From the NCBI GenBank assembly GCA_947573485.1, contig CANPGB010000026.1, positions 1-45,190 on the forward strand: DNA of 45,190 bases, given 5' to 3'. The first letter of the stretch is position 1; each line of letters begins with the position of its first letter. The position numbers and the translations under genes are program-made. The notes below the pieces were generated by a model, which was not told the DNA's origin, searched no databases, and saw nothing but the letters and a program-made list of their open reading frames with translations. Below are positions 1 through 7,165 of the stretch, piece by piece. The DNA is from an uncultured Porphyromonadaceae bacterium. Its GTDB lineage: Bacteria > Bacteroidota > Bacteroidia > Bacteroidales > Muribaculaceae.

Positions 1-2
1 GC

Positions 3-377
<375 letters not shown>

Positions 378-398
378 TAGCCCACGATATACCGCCTG

Positions 399-431
399 AA
401 AAAGGCGCTGCGGACTCCGCAGCGCCTTTTT
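399..431. terminator. bidirectional intrinsic terminator between gap and the convergent gene
   Basis: A perfect 10-bp stem (GGCGCTGCGG at 404-413 and its complement at 417-426) closes a three-base loop. It is flanked by five A on the left and five T on the right. It therefore has a U-tract in both directions and can end transcripts from gap (plus) and from the serine-rich gene at 474-1118 (minus). Confidence 0.9.
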
Positions 432-473
432 CTTATTATATAATTGCCTCGCTTGAATGACTCAGAGGCTCTC

Positions 474-1118
474 TTACAGCCTTGCCTTCTCGTCGCGCAG
501 ACGTTTGATGTCATCCTGCAGGCTCTTGATATTCTGCTGTGTATTTTTGATTTCCTGCTGGTAAGACTTGCGCATCGAGGGGTTGTTTTTCATATACCCG
601 CGACGCTGCTCTATAAAGCGTCGGTGGCTTTCAATCTGATCCTTCTTGCGATTGATCTTGGAGTCGATGTCAGCTTTCTTCTCCTTGATTTTTTCCTTGC
701 GGCGGCGCTCTTCTTCTTTAGCGGCAGCAGCGGCCGAGCGGGCGGCAGATGATGACGACGAAGAGCGGGAGGAAGAAGAGGAGGATGAGGAACGCGACGA
801 CGAGCGGCTGCCCGAACTATAACTGCTGCCCGAGCTGTACGACGACGATGAATAAGACGAAGATGAATACGACGACGAAGGAGTGTAAGACCCCGAAGAC
901 GACGGCGAAGATGACGATGACGATGACGACGACGATGACCCGGAGCCCGTGTTGCCGCTCAGACGGTCTTCCATACGCTTCTGCAGACGCTCAGCGTAAC
1001 TTGTTATACCCTTGGCCATTGCATCGTTGAGGCTGTCGGTTGCTTTTACAATGCCTCCCACAGGAGTCCTTGCAGCTGCGTTGTCAATAAATTTTTTCAG
1101 TTTATCGAAAAAGCCCAT
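474..1118 (-). CDS. serine-rich coiled-coil protein of unknown function
   Basis: A 214-residue protein with three visible parts. Residues 1-57 form a mixed, probably helical segment (MGFFDKLKKFIDNAAARTPV...). Residues about 58-128 are a low-complexity tract made almost only of Ser with Gly, Tyr and Arg. Residues about 129-214 are a highly charged Lys/Glu/Arg/Gln coiled coil ending in DEKARL. There is no signal peptide or membrane segment, so it is probably cytoplasmic. I do not recognise a family. The Ser tract could be a flexible linker, a multiphosphorylated region or a slippage-prone expansion. The start at 1118 is the first ATG and gives an amphipathic beginning. It is convergent with gap and shares its terminator. 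Confidence 0.75.
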   Translation of the reverse strand: MGFFDKLKKFIDNAAARTPVGGIVKATDSLNDAMAKGITSYAERLQKRMEDRLSGNTGSGSSSSSSSSSSSPSSSGSYTPSSSYSSSSYSSSSYSSGSSYSSGSRSSSRSSSSSSSSRSSSSSSAARSAAAAAKEEERRRKEKIKEKKADIDSKINRKKDQIESHRRFIEQRRGYMKNNPSMRKSYQQEIKNTQQNIKSLQDDIKRLRDEKARL

Positions 1119-1424
1119 TGCGTTATGTGTTATTTTGAGCCGGGCGGAATTTATATGGCAACGGATAAGGGTACTCTGGCATACTTGAGATTACCGCAGA
1201 ATCGCGCTGCACAAAACCGGGGTGGCTCTGTTCAACAAAATTCATGCGGACGGGACGCAGGAAAATCTCAAAAACCTTTATCTACAGCCGCGGTGCACTC
1301 GGGCTTCCGTGGCAGCCGGCAAGCGAAGAGCCGTCCCATCACTTTCAACTCCGCCGTAGCCGAAGCCACTGCCGGAGGTGAATTGCCAAGGTGATGTAAT
1401 CGCTTACCTTACTTTCGCACCGCA
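1119..1424. other. intergenic stretch, no convincing gene
   Basis: About 300 bases between two minus-strand genes. It holds one 89-codon plus-strand reading frame (1125-1394) with no family resemblance and a basic, low-information composition. In another plus frame a stretch ending near 1425 is open except for one TAG, which could be a decayed short gene or a dispersed intergenic repeat. I looked for tmRNA, RNase P RNA and SRP RNA signatures and did not see them. Confidence 0.4.
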
Positions 1425-1461
1425 AAAATAATAAGATGCTGCGAATTTCGCAACATCTTAT
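1425..1461 (-). terminator. intrinsic terminator of the secreted surface protein gene
   Basis: A long imperfect palindrome (AATAAGATG...CATCTTATT arms around TGCGA/TCGCA) lies just downstream of the minus-strand stop at 1483. On the minus strand it is followed by a T-rich run (the plus-strand AAAAATAAT at 1424-1432), as expected for an intrinsic terminator. Confidence 0.75.
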
Positions 1462-1482
1462 TACACTTTTTTATCTGGAATC

Positions 1483-3453
1483 TTACTTATAAAGCACCTT
1501 GCGCGCCTGTTTGCCGCGGCGCTCTATATAGATATTTCCGGCCACGGGCGTATGCACGCGCATGCCTTGCAGGTTATAGTACTCAGCAGGTGCGGCGGCG
1601 CTCTCTTCGACGGCAACATTACCTATACCGGCTGTTCCGAAGGCAATGCGCACGGCAGCCGGGGCGCTCTGCCCGGCGCTGAGCTTCGAGAGGTCGAGAT
1701 ACGCGCGGTTAGGCACGAGCTCGCGGGCACTGCCGTCGTCTGCCGCGGCAAGGCGGTAGAAACCGAGCTCGCCGTCGGAGCCAACGCTGAACACACGCAT
1801 GGTGCCGTCGTCATATTTCGGGCGCCCTTTGTAATCGCTCGATGTCCACAAGCCATAGTCACCGCCAAGCAGGTTACCCTCGCAGGCAGCCTCGGCCTCG
1901 GCAAGACGGCTGTCGTCGGGCAGAAGAGGAATCAGACGGTTCTCAACCGGAAGTATGCCACGGCACTTGAGCAGCACGGGCGTCGCGGCAGGCACTATGC
2001 CGCCTTCGAGGAGCTCGACGGTAACGCGCGTCACACCCTCGTCGTCGGTCACACTGCCGTTTACAACATAGGCCTCCACACCGTCGGCCTCGTAGCACTC
2101 ATAGGGGAAAGAGGTGTACATCGAGGTCCAGTAACCGCCGTCAAATGCCATATCCTCCGACGCATAAGCCCCGAAATAGTTGGTGTCGATATGCTCCAAA
2201 TCCACCGGCTGAACATCGAAGTCGCCGCAGTCGCGGAGATTAGATTCATCAAGGTGATCTTTCGACACATAAACCTGCTCATTGTTGCTTGAGGTCCACT
2301 GCAGAGTCACACCTTCAATGAGATACAGCATATAAAAGCCTTGAGTATTCGATGTCACAAGCCATGGCGAAATATTTTTGCTTACAGAACTCAAAATTGT
2401 TGTTGTAGTAACGCCCTGAGCCTCAGCCACAATATTCGATACAACTTTAGTATACGCTACAGTTGCATCAGCGCTCTCCATTTCGCCGGTAACATAAATA
2501 ATGCTCCCGGCATCAGCGAATACAGAATCGGTAAGCGAATACGTTTTGCTGAACGAATACGGCACTTGATTATATTGCATCACACCATTAAGATATGAGC
2601 CGTTGATCATGCTATATTTTGGCGAGAAATTTCCTGTTACACACAGGAACTTATTGCCCTCGGTTTTCCTTCTAAACGCCGGCTGCATGCGATAATATCC
2701 CTTCACGGCAGCTCCTTTGGCTCCATTGAACACAAACTCACGCGAATAGCGGGCCTCTATAACGCCCTGCTTCTCCACGGCAAAAGTATAGTTTTCATCT
2801 TCAGACAGGCACGAGCCGTTCTCATCAAACCAACCTTCAAACGTCACCGACTTTGAGTGGTTTTGGACTTCTGCATCTTGCCATGTGGCATGTGGGGTGT
2901 TGAAAACTGCCTTAACTGTTACTTGGTCTCCGACACTGTTCTCCACCTTATCAATTGAGGCTGAGCCAAGACTGTAGTTGTTACTCGATACAGATACCGT
3001 AGTAGGCACAAACTGAGCCTCAAGAATACTCTCAGGAGCCTTTGACTCGCCTTTTTCAGAAATATTGATACGCACACTCAGTGGGTTGTCGGTTTTTGTA
3101 AAGGTGTTTTTGGGATTGTCATCTGTATACGCTTGATTCAATTTAACTCCATTCAGAGGTGTGCCTGTAGCTGCCCATTCCTTGAAAGCATATCCTGCCT
3201 CCGGCTTGGCATATACGGTATAGAAATGCCAGCTGTCAGACGACTCCTGCTGGAGCGTTTGCGATTGTTGATTTATGGCGTCAGCAGAAATTACGCTTTG
3301 CTTGCCTTTTTCCTCGACATACACCTTACCGGCGCCGCTTGTCGTTGCAGTAATTTTTGAGAAATAATTGCTGCTGTCGGCAAACGCGCCATTAGCCGCA
3401 AAGACGAGCACAACGAGGCTCAGCAGGCGGAGCAGAATTGATTTGTTAGACAT
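1483..3453 (-). CDS. large secreted surface protein with repeat-like domains and a Bacteroidales C-terminal tail
   Basis: A 656-residue protein with a clear signal peptide (residues 1-25, SILLRLLSLVVLVFAANGAFA). Two regions (about 30-110 and 150-235) carry beta-rich motifs of the divergent InlB B-repeat type (GAGKVYVEEKG, AGYAFKEWAATG, KSVTFEGWFDENG). The middle is unrecognised. The last 40 residues (EYYNLQGMRV...GNIYIERRGKQARKVLYK) match the short tail seen on many surface or secreted proteins of Prevotella and related Bacteroidales, which is often regarded as a sorting or anchoring signal. SprA, part of the type IX export machine, is encoded in this window, but cargo status is inference. 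The gene stands alone with its own -7 element and terminator. Binding partner and function are unknown. Confidence 0.85.
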   Translation of the reverse strand: MSNKSILLRLLSLVVLVFAANGAFADSSNYFSKITATTSGAGKVYVEEKGKQSVISADAINQQSQTLQQESSDSWHFYTVYAKPEAGYAFKEWAATGTPLNGVKLNQAYTDDNPKNTFTKTDNPLSVRINISEKGESKAPESILEAQFVPTTVSVSSNNYSLGSASIDKVENSVGDQVTVKAVFNTPHATWQDAEVQNHSKSVTFEGWFDENGSCLSEDENYTFAVEKQGVIEARYSREFVFNGAKGAAVKGYYRMQPAFRRKTEGNKFLCVTGNFSPKYSMINGSYLNGVMQYNQVPYSFSKTYSLTDSVFADAGSIIYVTGEMESADATVAYTKVVSNIVAEAQGVTTTTILSSVSKNISPWLVTSNTQGFYMLYLIEGVTLQWTSSNNEQVYVSKDHLDESNLRDCGDFDVQPVDLEHIDTNYFGAYASEDMAFDGGYWTSMYTSFPYECYEADGVEAYVVNGSVTDDEGVTRVTVELLEGGIVPAATPVLLKCRGILPVENRLIPLLPDDSRLAEAEAACEGNLLGGDYGLWTSSDYKGRPKYDDGTMRVFSVGSDGELGFYRLAAADDGSARELVPNRAYLDLSKLSAGQSAPAAVRIAFGTAGIGNVAVEESAAAPAEYYNLQGMRVHTPVAGNIYIERRGKQARKVLYK

Positions 3454-3458
3454 ATAGG

Positions 3459-3524
3459 TTTAATTTTGCAGTGATATTAATGGTTTAAAGTATTGTTATA
3501 ATATGGTTTAGCTGCAAAATTAAA
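3459..3524. repeat. 13-bp inverted repeat around the surface protein promoter
   Basis: TTTAATTTTGCAG at 3459-3471 is the exact reverse complement of 3512-3524, with 40 bases between the arms. Each arm contains a TAATTTTG promoter motif pointing inward. It could be an operator, a hairpin in the leader, or a very short invertible segment. Confidence 0.6.
3515..3522 (-). promoter_or_regulatory. -7 element of the surface protein promoter
   Basis: The minus strand reads TAATTTTG, the Bacteroidetes -7 consensus TAnnTTTG, followed by CAG. It lies about 60 bases before the ATG at 3453. The expected -33 TTTG is missing; its place is taken by an 11-base run of G (minus strand; 3541-3551). Confidence 0.6.
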
Positions 3525-3540
3525 TATTAGTTCAGAATTA

Positions 3541-3551
3541 CCCCCCCCCCC
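3541..3551. repeat. homopolymer tract of 11 C (G on the minus strand)
   Basis: Eleven consecutive C lie 18 bases upstream (in the minus direction) of the -7 element of the surface protein gene. Tracts of this length are prone to slipped-strand length change. Confidence 0.9.
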
Positions 3552-3599
3552 GATTTTGTTAAACTATGTTAACACAAAATGTTAAATACGAGTTAGCGC

Positions 3600-4010
3600 A
3601 AGTTTTTCAGGCGTACGGGTTAATTGGGTTTAGCCCCGGGCTATGGTTATCTCGTGGGGTTAGGCACAAGACGCCTCTCCGAGGCTATAGCCCTCATGCA
3701 CCGGCCAATACCCCAGGCTAAAGCCCGGGGTTAATCACGAAACGCTCTCTCCGAGAGCTTCCTCGCCCCCGGCATATACACACAGCCTCGCCACTCGTCA
3801 AGTCGCCACATACGCTCTCGGAGAGAGCTCCTTGTGATTAACCCCTGGCTTTAGCCTGGGGGACCCTCGTCCTACACATACCCCAGTCTCGGAGAGACGT
3901 CTCGTGGTTAGCCCCTGGCTTTAGCCGGGGGACCCACGCATCCTACACATACCCCAGTCTCAGAGAGACGTCTCGTGGTTAGCCCCAGGCTTTACCGACA
4001 CACGGGGCTT
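3600..4010. repeat. cluster of GC-rich direct and inverted intergenic repeats
   Basis: There is no gene here. A 28-base arm at 3711-3738 is the near-perfect reverse complement of 3834-3861. Inside it is a second exact pair of 15-base arms (3744-3758 and 3814-3828). Two direct copies of a 54-base unit lie at 3870-3923 and 3941-3994 and differ at two visible positions. The shared core is a palindromic GGCTTTAGCC(C/T)GGGG-type motif, sometimes followed by TTAATCAC. This resembles a REP-like or MITE-like intergenic repeat family. There is no transposase nearby. Confidence 0.8.
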
Positions 4011-4040
4011 CGGCGTCTTTCAGACGCACCGTCAGAGCCG

Positions 4041-4760
4041 CTACTTATACAACGCCTCCACCACAAGGGCGGCCAGGCGGAGGCCAAACACAGCCGTGGC
4101 GTGCGCGAAGGTGCCGTTAGCCCCCGAGCCGTCGTCATAGCGGTGCGGCAGAGTCTCGGGCGAGTACACACAGCGGAATTTGCGGCGCGGAAAAATGCCC
4201 GAGCGGCGGAAACGCGTGCGCAAGGCGCGTGCCAAGGGGCAGCCCTCCACTTTCCAGAACTCGGCAACGGCAATCTTCGAGGAGTCGAGTTTGCGGGCCG
4301 CCCCCATCGATGAGAAAAAGCCCTGCCGTGGCGCCGTAGCCGGGTCGGTGCAGCGAAGTATAAGGTCGGCCTTATCGGCAAGAGAGTCTATGGCATCGAT
4401 AACAAAATCGTAGCTTTCAATGCCGAAGTCAGCGGCTGTCTCGGGCGTATACCGCTGCTGCAGAGCCACCACATGAGCCTGCGGGTTGATGTCGGCTATA
4501 CGTGCGGCAAGCACCTCAACCTTCGGCAACCCCACAGTAGAAGTGAGCGCCGGCAACTGGCGGTTGATATTCGAGGGCGCCACAGTGTCGCTGTCAACAA
4601 TAGTTATATTGCCCACACCCGTGCGCGCGAGTGCCTCAACGCACCACGAGCCCACGCCGCCGGTGCCGAACACCAGCACCCGGCAGTCGGCAAGGCGGCG
4701 CATCATATCATCGCCCGCCACAAGCCTTGTGCGGCTGAGATTTTCGCTGTCGATATTCAT
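4041..4760 (-). CDS. tcdA: tRNA threonylcarbamoyladenosine dehydratase
   Basis: An E1-like (ThiF/MoeB superfamily) ATP-dependent enzyme that cyclises t6A37 of tRNA to ct6A. It has 239 residues, normal for the family. The nucleotide-binding loop is at about residues 31-39 (VFGTGGVGSWCVEALARTG). It is followed by VDSDTVAPSNINRQ, the DAIDS motif near 120, and the TcdA-type tail with GCPLARALRTRFR and FAHATAVFG. The ATG overlaps the stop of the upstream secreted-protein gene (ATGA), so the two are translationally coupled. TcdA fits better than ThiF because the ThiS-activating context is absent here and a separate ThiF is encoded in the thi operon. Confidence 0.93.
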   Translation of the reverse strand: MNIDSENLSRTRLVAGDDMMRRLADCRVLVFGTGGVGSWCVEALARTGVGNITIVDSDTVAPSNINRQLPALTSTVGLPKVEVLAARIADINPQAHVVALQQRYTPETAADFGIESYDFVIDAIDSLADKADLILRCTDPATAPRQGFFSSMGAARKLDSSKIAVAEFWKVEGCPLARALRTRFRRSGIFPRRKFRCVYSPETLPHRYDDGSGANGTFAHATAVFGLRLAALVVEALYK

Positions 4761-5479
4761 TCTTCAGGATGACTTAAATCCATTTTTATTTTCCAGTACT
4801 GCATCTCATGGTTGCCGAATACATTTCGATATGAGAGATAGAGCGTGCTGTCGCTACCCCAGAAAATATATTCGTCCGAACCAAGGTCCTTCAACTTGAA
4901 ATAATCGAAGTTATAGGCAGGTCGTATACTACTTATCGATATACTGTAGGGGCGCCATATCCAACGCCTCAACAGTTTGTAGATGCTCAGTTCCAACCCA
5001 TAATCACAATCGTAATGTGTCTGCCCCGCAAAGAGCCCGTGCGGATTCACAGCCACAGGCATCCTTATCTCACCCATGAATTTACCCGTAGCGGCATCAT
5101 ATACCATGGCGTCGCAGGTGTGAAGCCTGCAGACCGGCATCATATATAGCGATAGCTCAGGCAAATAAATCATGCGTTCGCGATTGAAAAGAGAGTCGAG
5201 CGACACATACTCCGGCACATAACCATATTCATATTCGCGCCATGCAGGGTCAATTTCAAGAAAGCGCTTCTTGACATCGGCAACAATGCTGTCGGTAAGC
5301 GCTGTGGCAGGAGCATTACCGTTTTCAAGCGGCAGATTGTACTGAGGCGCATTTTTCTCTGCAAGCATAAATTCATGCTCAGAAACAGCCTCAACAGCAA
5401 AGAGAGGCTCATTTGCCGCCAAAACCAGAGGGCTGAGAGCGACACCGAGAATAAAGAGGAGTAGATGTATTCGTGGCAT
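4757..5479 (-). CDS. secreted protein of unknown function
   Basis: A 240-residue protein when started at the ATG at 5479. A longer frame runs upstream to 5599, but that part lies across tRNA-Leu and its terminator, so it is not coding. The chosen start gives a good signal peptide (MPRIHLLLFILGVALSPLVLA, cleavage near residue 21). There is no lipobox cysteine. The mature part has many aromatic residues and ends with a segment rich in Tyr/Trp (IWRPYSISI, EYIFWGSDSTLYLSYRNVFG). It is probably periplasmic or on the surface. I do not recognise the family. It lies directly upstream of tcdA with an ATGA overlap and downstream of tRNA-Leu, whose terminator may leak into it. Confidence 0.75.
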   Translation of the reverse strand: MPRIHLLLFILGVALSPLVLAANEPLFAVEAVSEHEFMLAEKNAPQYNLPLENGNAPATALTDSIVADVKKRFLEIDPAWREYEYGYVPEYVSLDSLFNRERMIYLPELSLYMMPVCRLHTCDAMVYDAATGKFMGEIRMPVAVNPHGLFAGQTHYDCDYGLELSIYKLLRRWIWRPYSISISSIRPAYNFDYFKLKDLGSDEYIFWGSDSTLYLSYRNVFGNHEMQYWKIKMDLSHPEE

Positions 5480-5493
5480 ATCCGAGAAATTTA

Positions 5494-5525
5494 AAGGAGC
5501 CTCAACCTTTCGGCTGAAGCTCCTT
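5494..5525 (-). terminator. intrinsic terminator after tRNA-Leu
   Basis: On the minus strand AAGGAGCTTCAGCC pairs with GGTTGAGGCTCCTT around a GAAA tetraloop (14 pairs, two of them G-U), followed by TTTAAATTT. It sits between the tRNA and the ATG of the secreted protein. Confidence 0.85.
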
Positions 5526-5532
5526 GGCCAAG

Positions 5533-5614
5533 TGCGCATGAAGGGACTCGAACCCCCACGTCCTGAGACATTAGATCCTAAGTCTAACGCGGCTACCAAT
5601 TACGCCACATGCGC
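5533..5614 (-). tRNA. tRNA-Leu (anticodon UAG)
   Basis: An 82-base tRNA on the minus strand. The acceptor stem is GCGCATG/CATGCGC with discriminator A. The anticodon loop reads CTTAGGA (anticodon TAG). It has a long class II variable arm and a GGTTCGAGTCC T-arm. The long variable arm and the A discriminator agree with leucine. It has its own promoter at 5628-5658. Confidence 0.95.
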
Positions 5615-5627
5615 TGAGATTTGGATG

Positions 5628-5658
5628 CAAAGTTAGCGCTTTTTGCCGAGCCCGCAAA
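5628..5658 (-). promoter_or_regulatory. promoter of tRNA-Leu
   Basis: The minus strand shows TTTG (5655-5658), 19 bases, then TAACTTTG (5628-5635). This is a full Bacteroidetes -33/-7 promoter placed 13 bases before the tRNA 5' end. Confidence 0.85.
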
Positions 5659-5730
5659 ATTTTTTTGCGAAAGCGCAAGGCCTAAGTTATAAAAAAGTTT
5701 AAAGCTACGGCCCGATTGTAAAATTTGGCT

Positions 5731-5738
5731 TAACTTTG
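5731..5738 (+). promoter_or_regulatory. -7 element of the surA-like gene promoter
   Basis: TAACTTTG followed by CAG, 26 bases before the ATG at 5764. No convincing -33 TTTG at the right distance. The promoter is divergent from that of tRNA-Leu. Confidence 0.65.
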
Positions 5739-5763
5739 CAGAAATTACTAATAGACTCTAATA

Positions 5764-7119
5764 ATGAAGAGAAAAAGCATAATCGCCGGCCTGGGGCTGT
5801 GCGTAGCCGCCGCACTTTCGGCAGCCGGCCCCTCGAATATAATCGAGGAGGTGGCCTGGATGGTAGGCGACGAACCTATATATAAGTCTGAAATCGAGCA
5901 GGCCTATCAGGAAATGCTCAGCGACCGCACGCCTATCCAAGGCGACCCTTACTGCGTTATCCCTGAGCAGATTGCCATTGAGCGCCTTTTCCTTCATCAG
6001 GCCGACATCGACACCGTGGAGGTGGCCGAGTCGATGGTGCAGATGCAGGTCGACGCTCAGCTCAACTACCTGGTGAACAACCTCGGCTCACGCGAGAAAG
6101 TGGAGCAATACTTCCGCAAGCCCTTCCCCGAGATACGCGAATACTACGCCACCAACATGCGCAACCGCTCGCGTGTGCAGCAGGTGCGCGCAGGCCTCAC
6201 CAAAAACCTCAAGGTTACACCCGGCGACGTGCGCCGCTATTTCAGCGAGCTCCCCGCCGACAGTGTGCCCTATGTGCCCCTGCAGGTTGAGGTGCAGCTC
6301 CTCTCGCTCAACCCCGTGATACCCCGCCAGGAAATCGACGACGTCAAAGCACGCCTCCGCGACTATGCCGACCGTGTGAACCGTGGCGAGAGCGATTTCT
6401 CGACGCTCGCTATCCTCTACTCGGAGGACGGCTCCAACATGCGCGGCGGAGAGCTCGGATTCATGGGCCGCGGTCAGCTCGTGCCCGAATTTGCTGCTGT
6501 CGCCTTCAACCTCAACGACCCCAAAAAGGTATCGAAAATCGTTGAGACAGAGTACGGTTTCCACATTATACAGCTCATAGAGAAGCGCGGCGACCGCATC
6601 AACGTGCGCCACATCCTGCTCAAACCCAAGGTTTCGGAGAAAGACCTCACCGAGGCCGTGGTACGCCTCGACAGCGTGCGCGCCGACATCGTCGACAACA
6701 AGAAACTCACCTTTGAAGACGCCGTGCGCTACATTTCACAGGATAAGGATACCCGCCTGAGCAACGGCGTAATGGTAAACCAGCAGACAGGCACCACACG
6801 CTTCCAGATGTCGGAACTCCCCCAGGAGATTGCCCGCGCCGTGGCCTCGCTGCAGCCCGGCGAGCTCTCGCAGCCATTTATCATGCGCGACCCCAAGCGC
6901 GACCGCGACATGGTGGCCATGGTGCGCCTCACCGCACGCCACGAGGCACATACAGCCAACCTCGCCGACGACTACCAGACAATAAAGGACATGTACGAAA
7001 ATGCCCGCAGCCAGGAGATTGTCGACAAATGGCTTGAGAAAAAAATCAAGGATACTTACGTGCGAATCGAAGACGGCTGGCGCGGCTGCGACTTCCGTCA
7101 CGAGGGTTGGGTGCGCTGA
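5764..7119 (+). CDS. surA: periplasmic peptidyl-prolyl cis-trans isomerase of the SurA type
   Basis: A 451-residue exported chaperone and parvulin that assists folding of outer-membrane proteins. It has a signal peptide at residues 1-21 and an N-terminal chaperone domain (about 25-170). Two parvulin (PpiC) domains follow: the first at about 173-275, with the signature GGELGFMGRGQLVPEF at 228-243 and YGFHIIQL, and the second at about 280-395, starting VRHILLKPK and containing LSNGVM and PGELSQPF. The second is more divergent and may be inactive. It is followed 46 bases later by the OstA-like gene; both act on the outer membrane, so an envelope operon is likely. The symbol is by domain architecture; Bacteroidales have several such paralogues. 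Confidence 0.88.
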   Translation: MKRKSIIAGLGLCVAAALSAAGPSNIIEEVAWMVGDEPIYKSEIEQAYQEMLSDRTPIQGDPYCVIPEQIAIERLFLHQADIDTVEVAESMVQMQVDAQLNYLVNNLGSREKVEQYFRKPFPEIREYYATNMRNRSRVQQVRAGLTKNLKVTPGDVRRYFSELPADSVPYVPLQVEVQLLSLNPVIPRQEIDDVKARLRDYADRVNRGESDFSTLAILYSEDGSNMRGGELGFMGRGQLVPEFAAVAFNLNDPKKVSKIVETEYGFHIIQLIEKRGDRINVRHILLKPKVSEKDLTEAVVRLDSVRADIVDNKKLTFEDAVRYISQDKDTRLSNGVMVNQQTGTTRFQMSELPQEIARAVASLQPGELSQPFIMRDPKRDRDMVAMVRLTARHEAHTANLADDYQTIKDMYENARSQEIVDKWLEKKIKDTYVRIEDGWRGCDFRHEGWVR

Positions 7120-7165
7120 GCCGCTCCCGCTCCTTGTGTGAGTCCTGCTTTTTTGTGCGCCGACA

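Noticed and set aside
1125-1394. 89-codon plus-strand frame as a gene
   Set aside because: No ribosome-binding site, no domain, odd composition, and another frame of the same stretch looks equally gene-like; reported only as intergenic sequence.
3600-4010. CRISPR array
   Set aside because: The repeats are two direct copies and nested inverted arms without regular spacers, and no cas gene is present.
4041-4760. Second ThiF or MoeB
   Set aside because: The GCPLARALRTRFR and C-terminal motifs fit TcdA, and thiF is already in the thi operon.
5480-5599. N-terminal extension of the secreted protein gene
   Set aside because: It would cross tRNA-Leu and its terminator; the internal ATG at 5479 begins a proper signal peptide.
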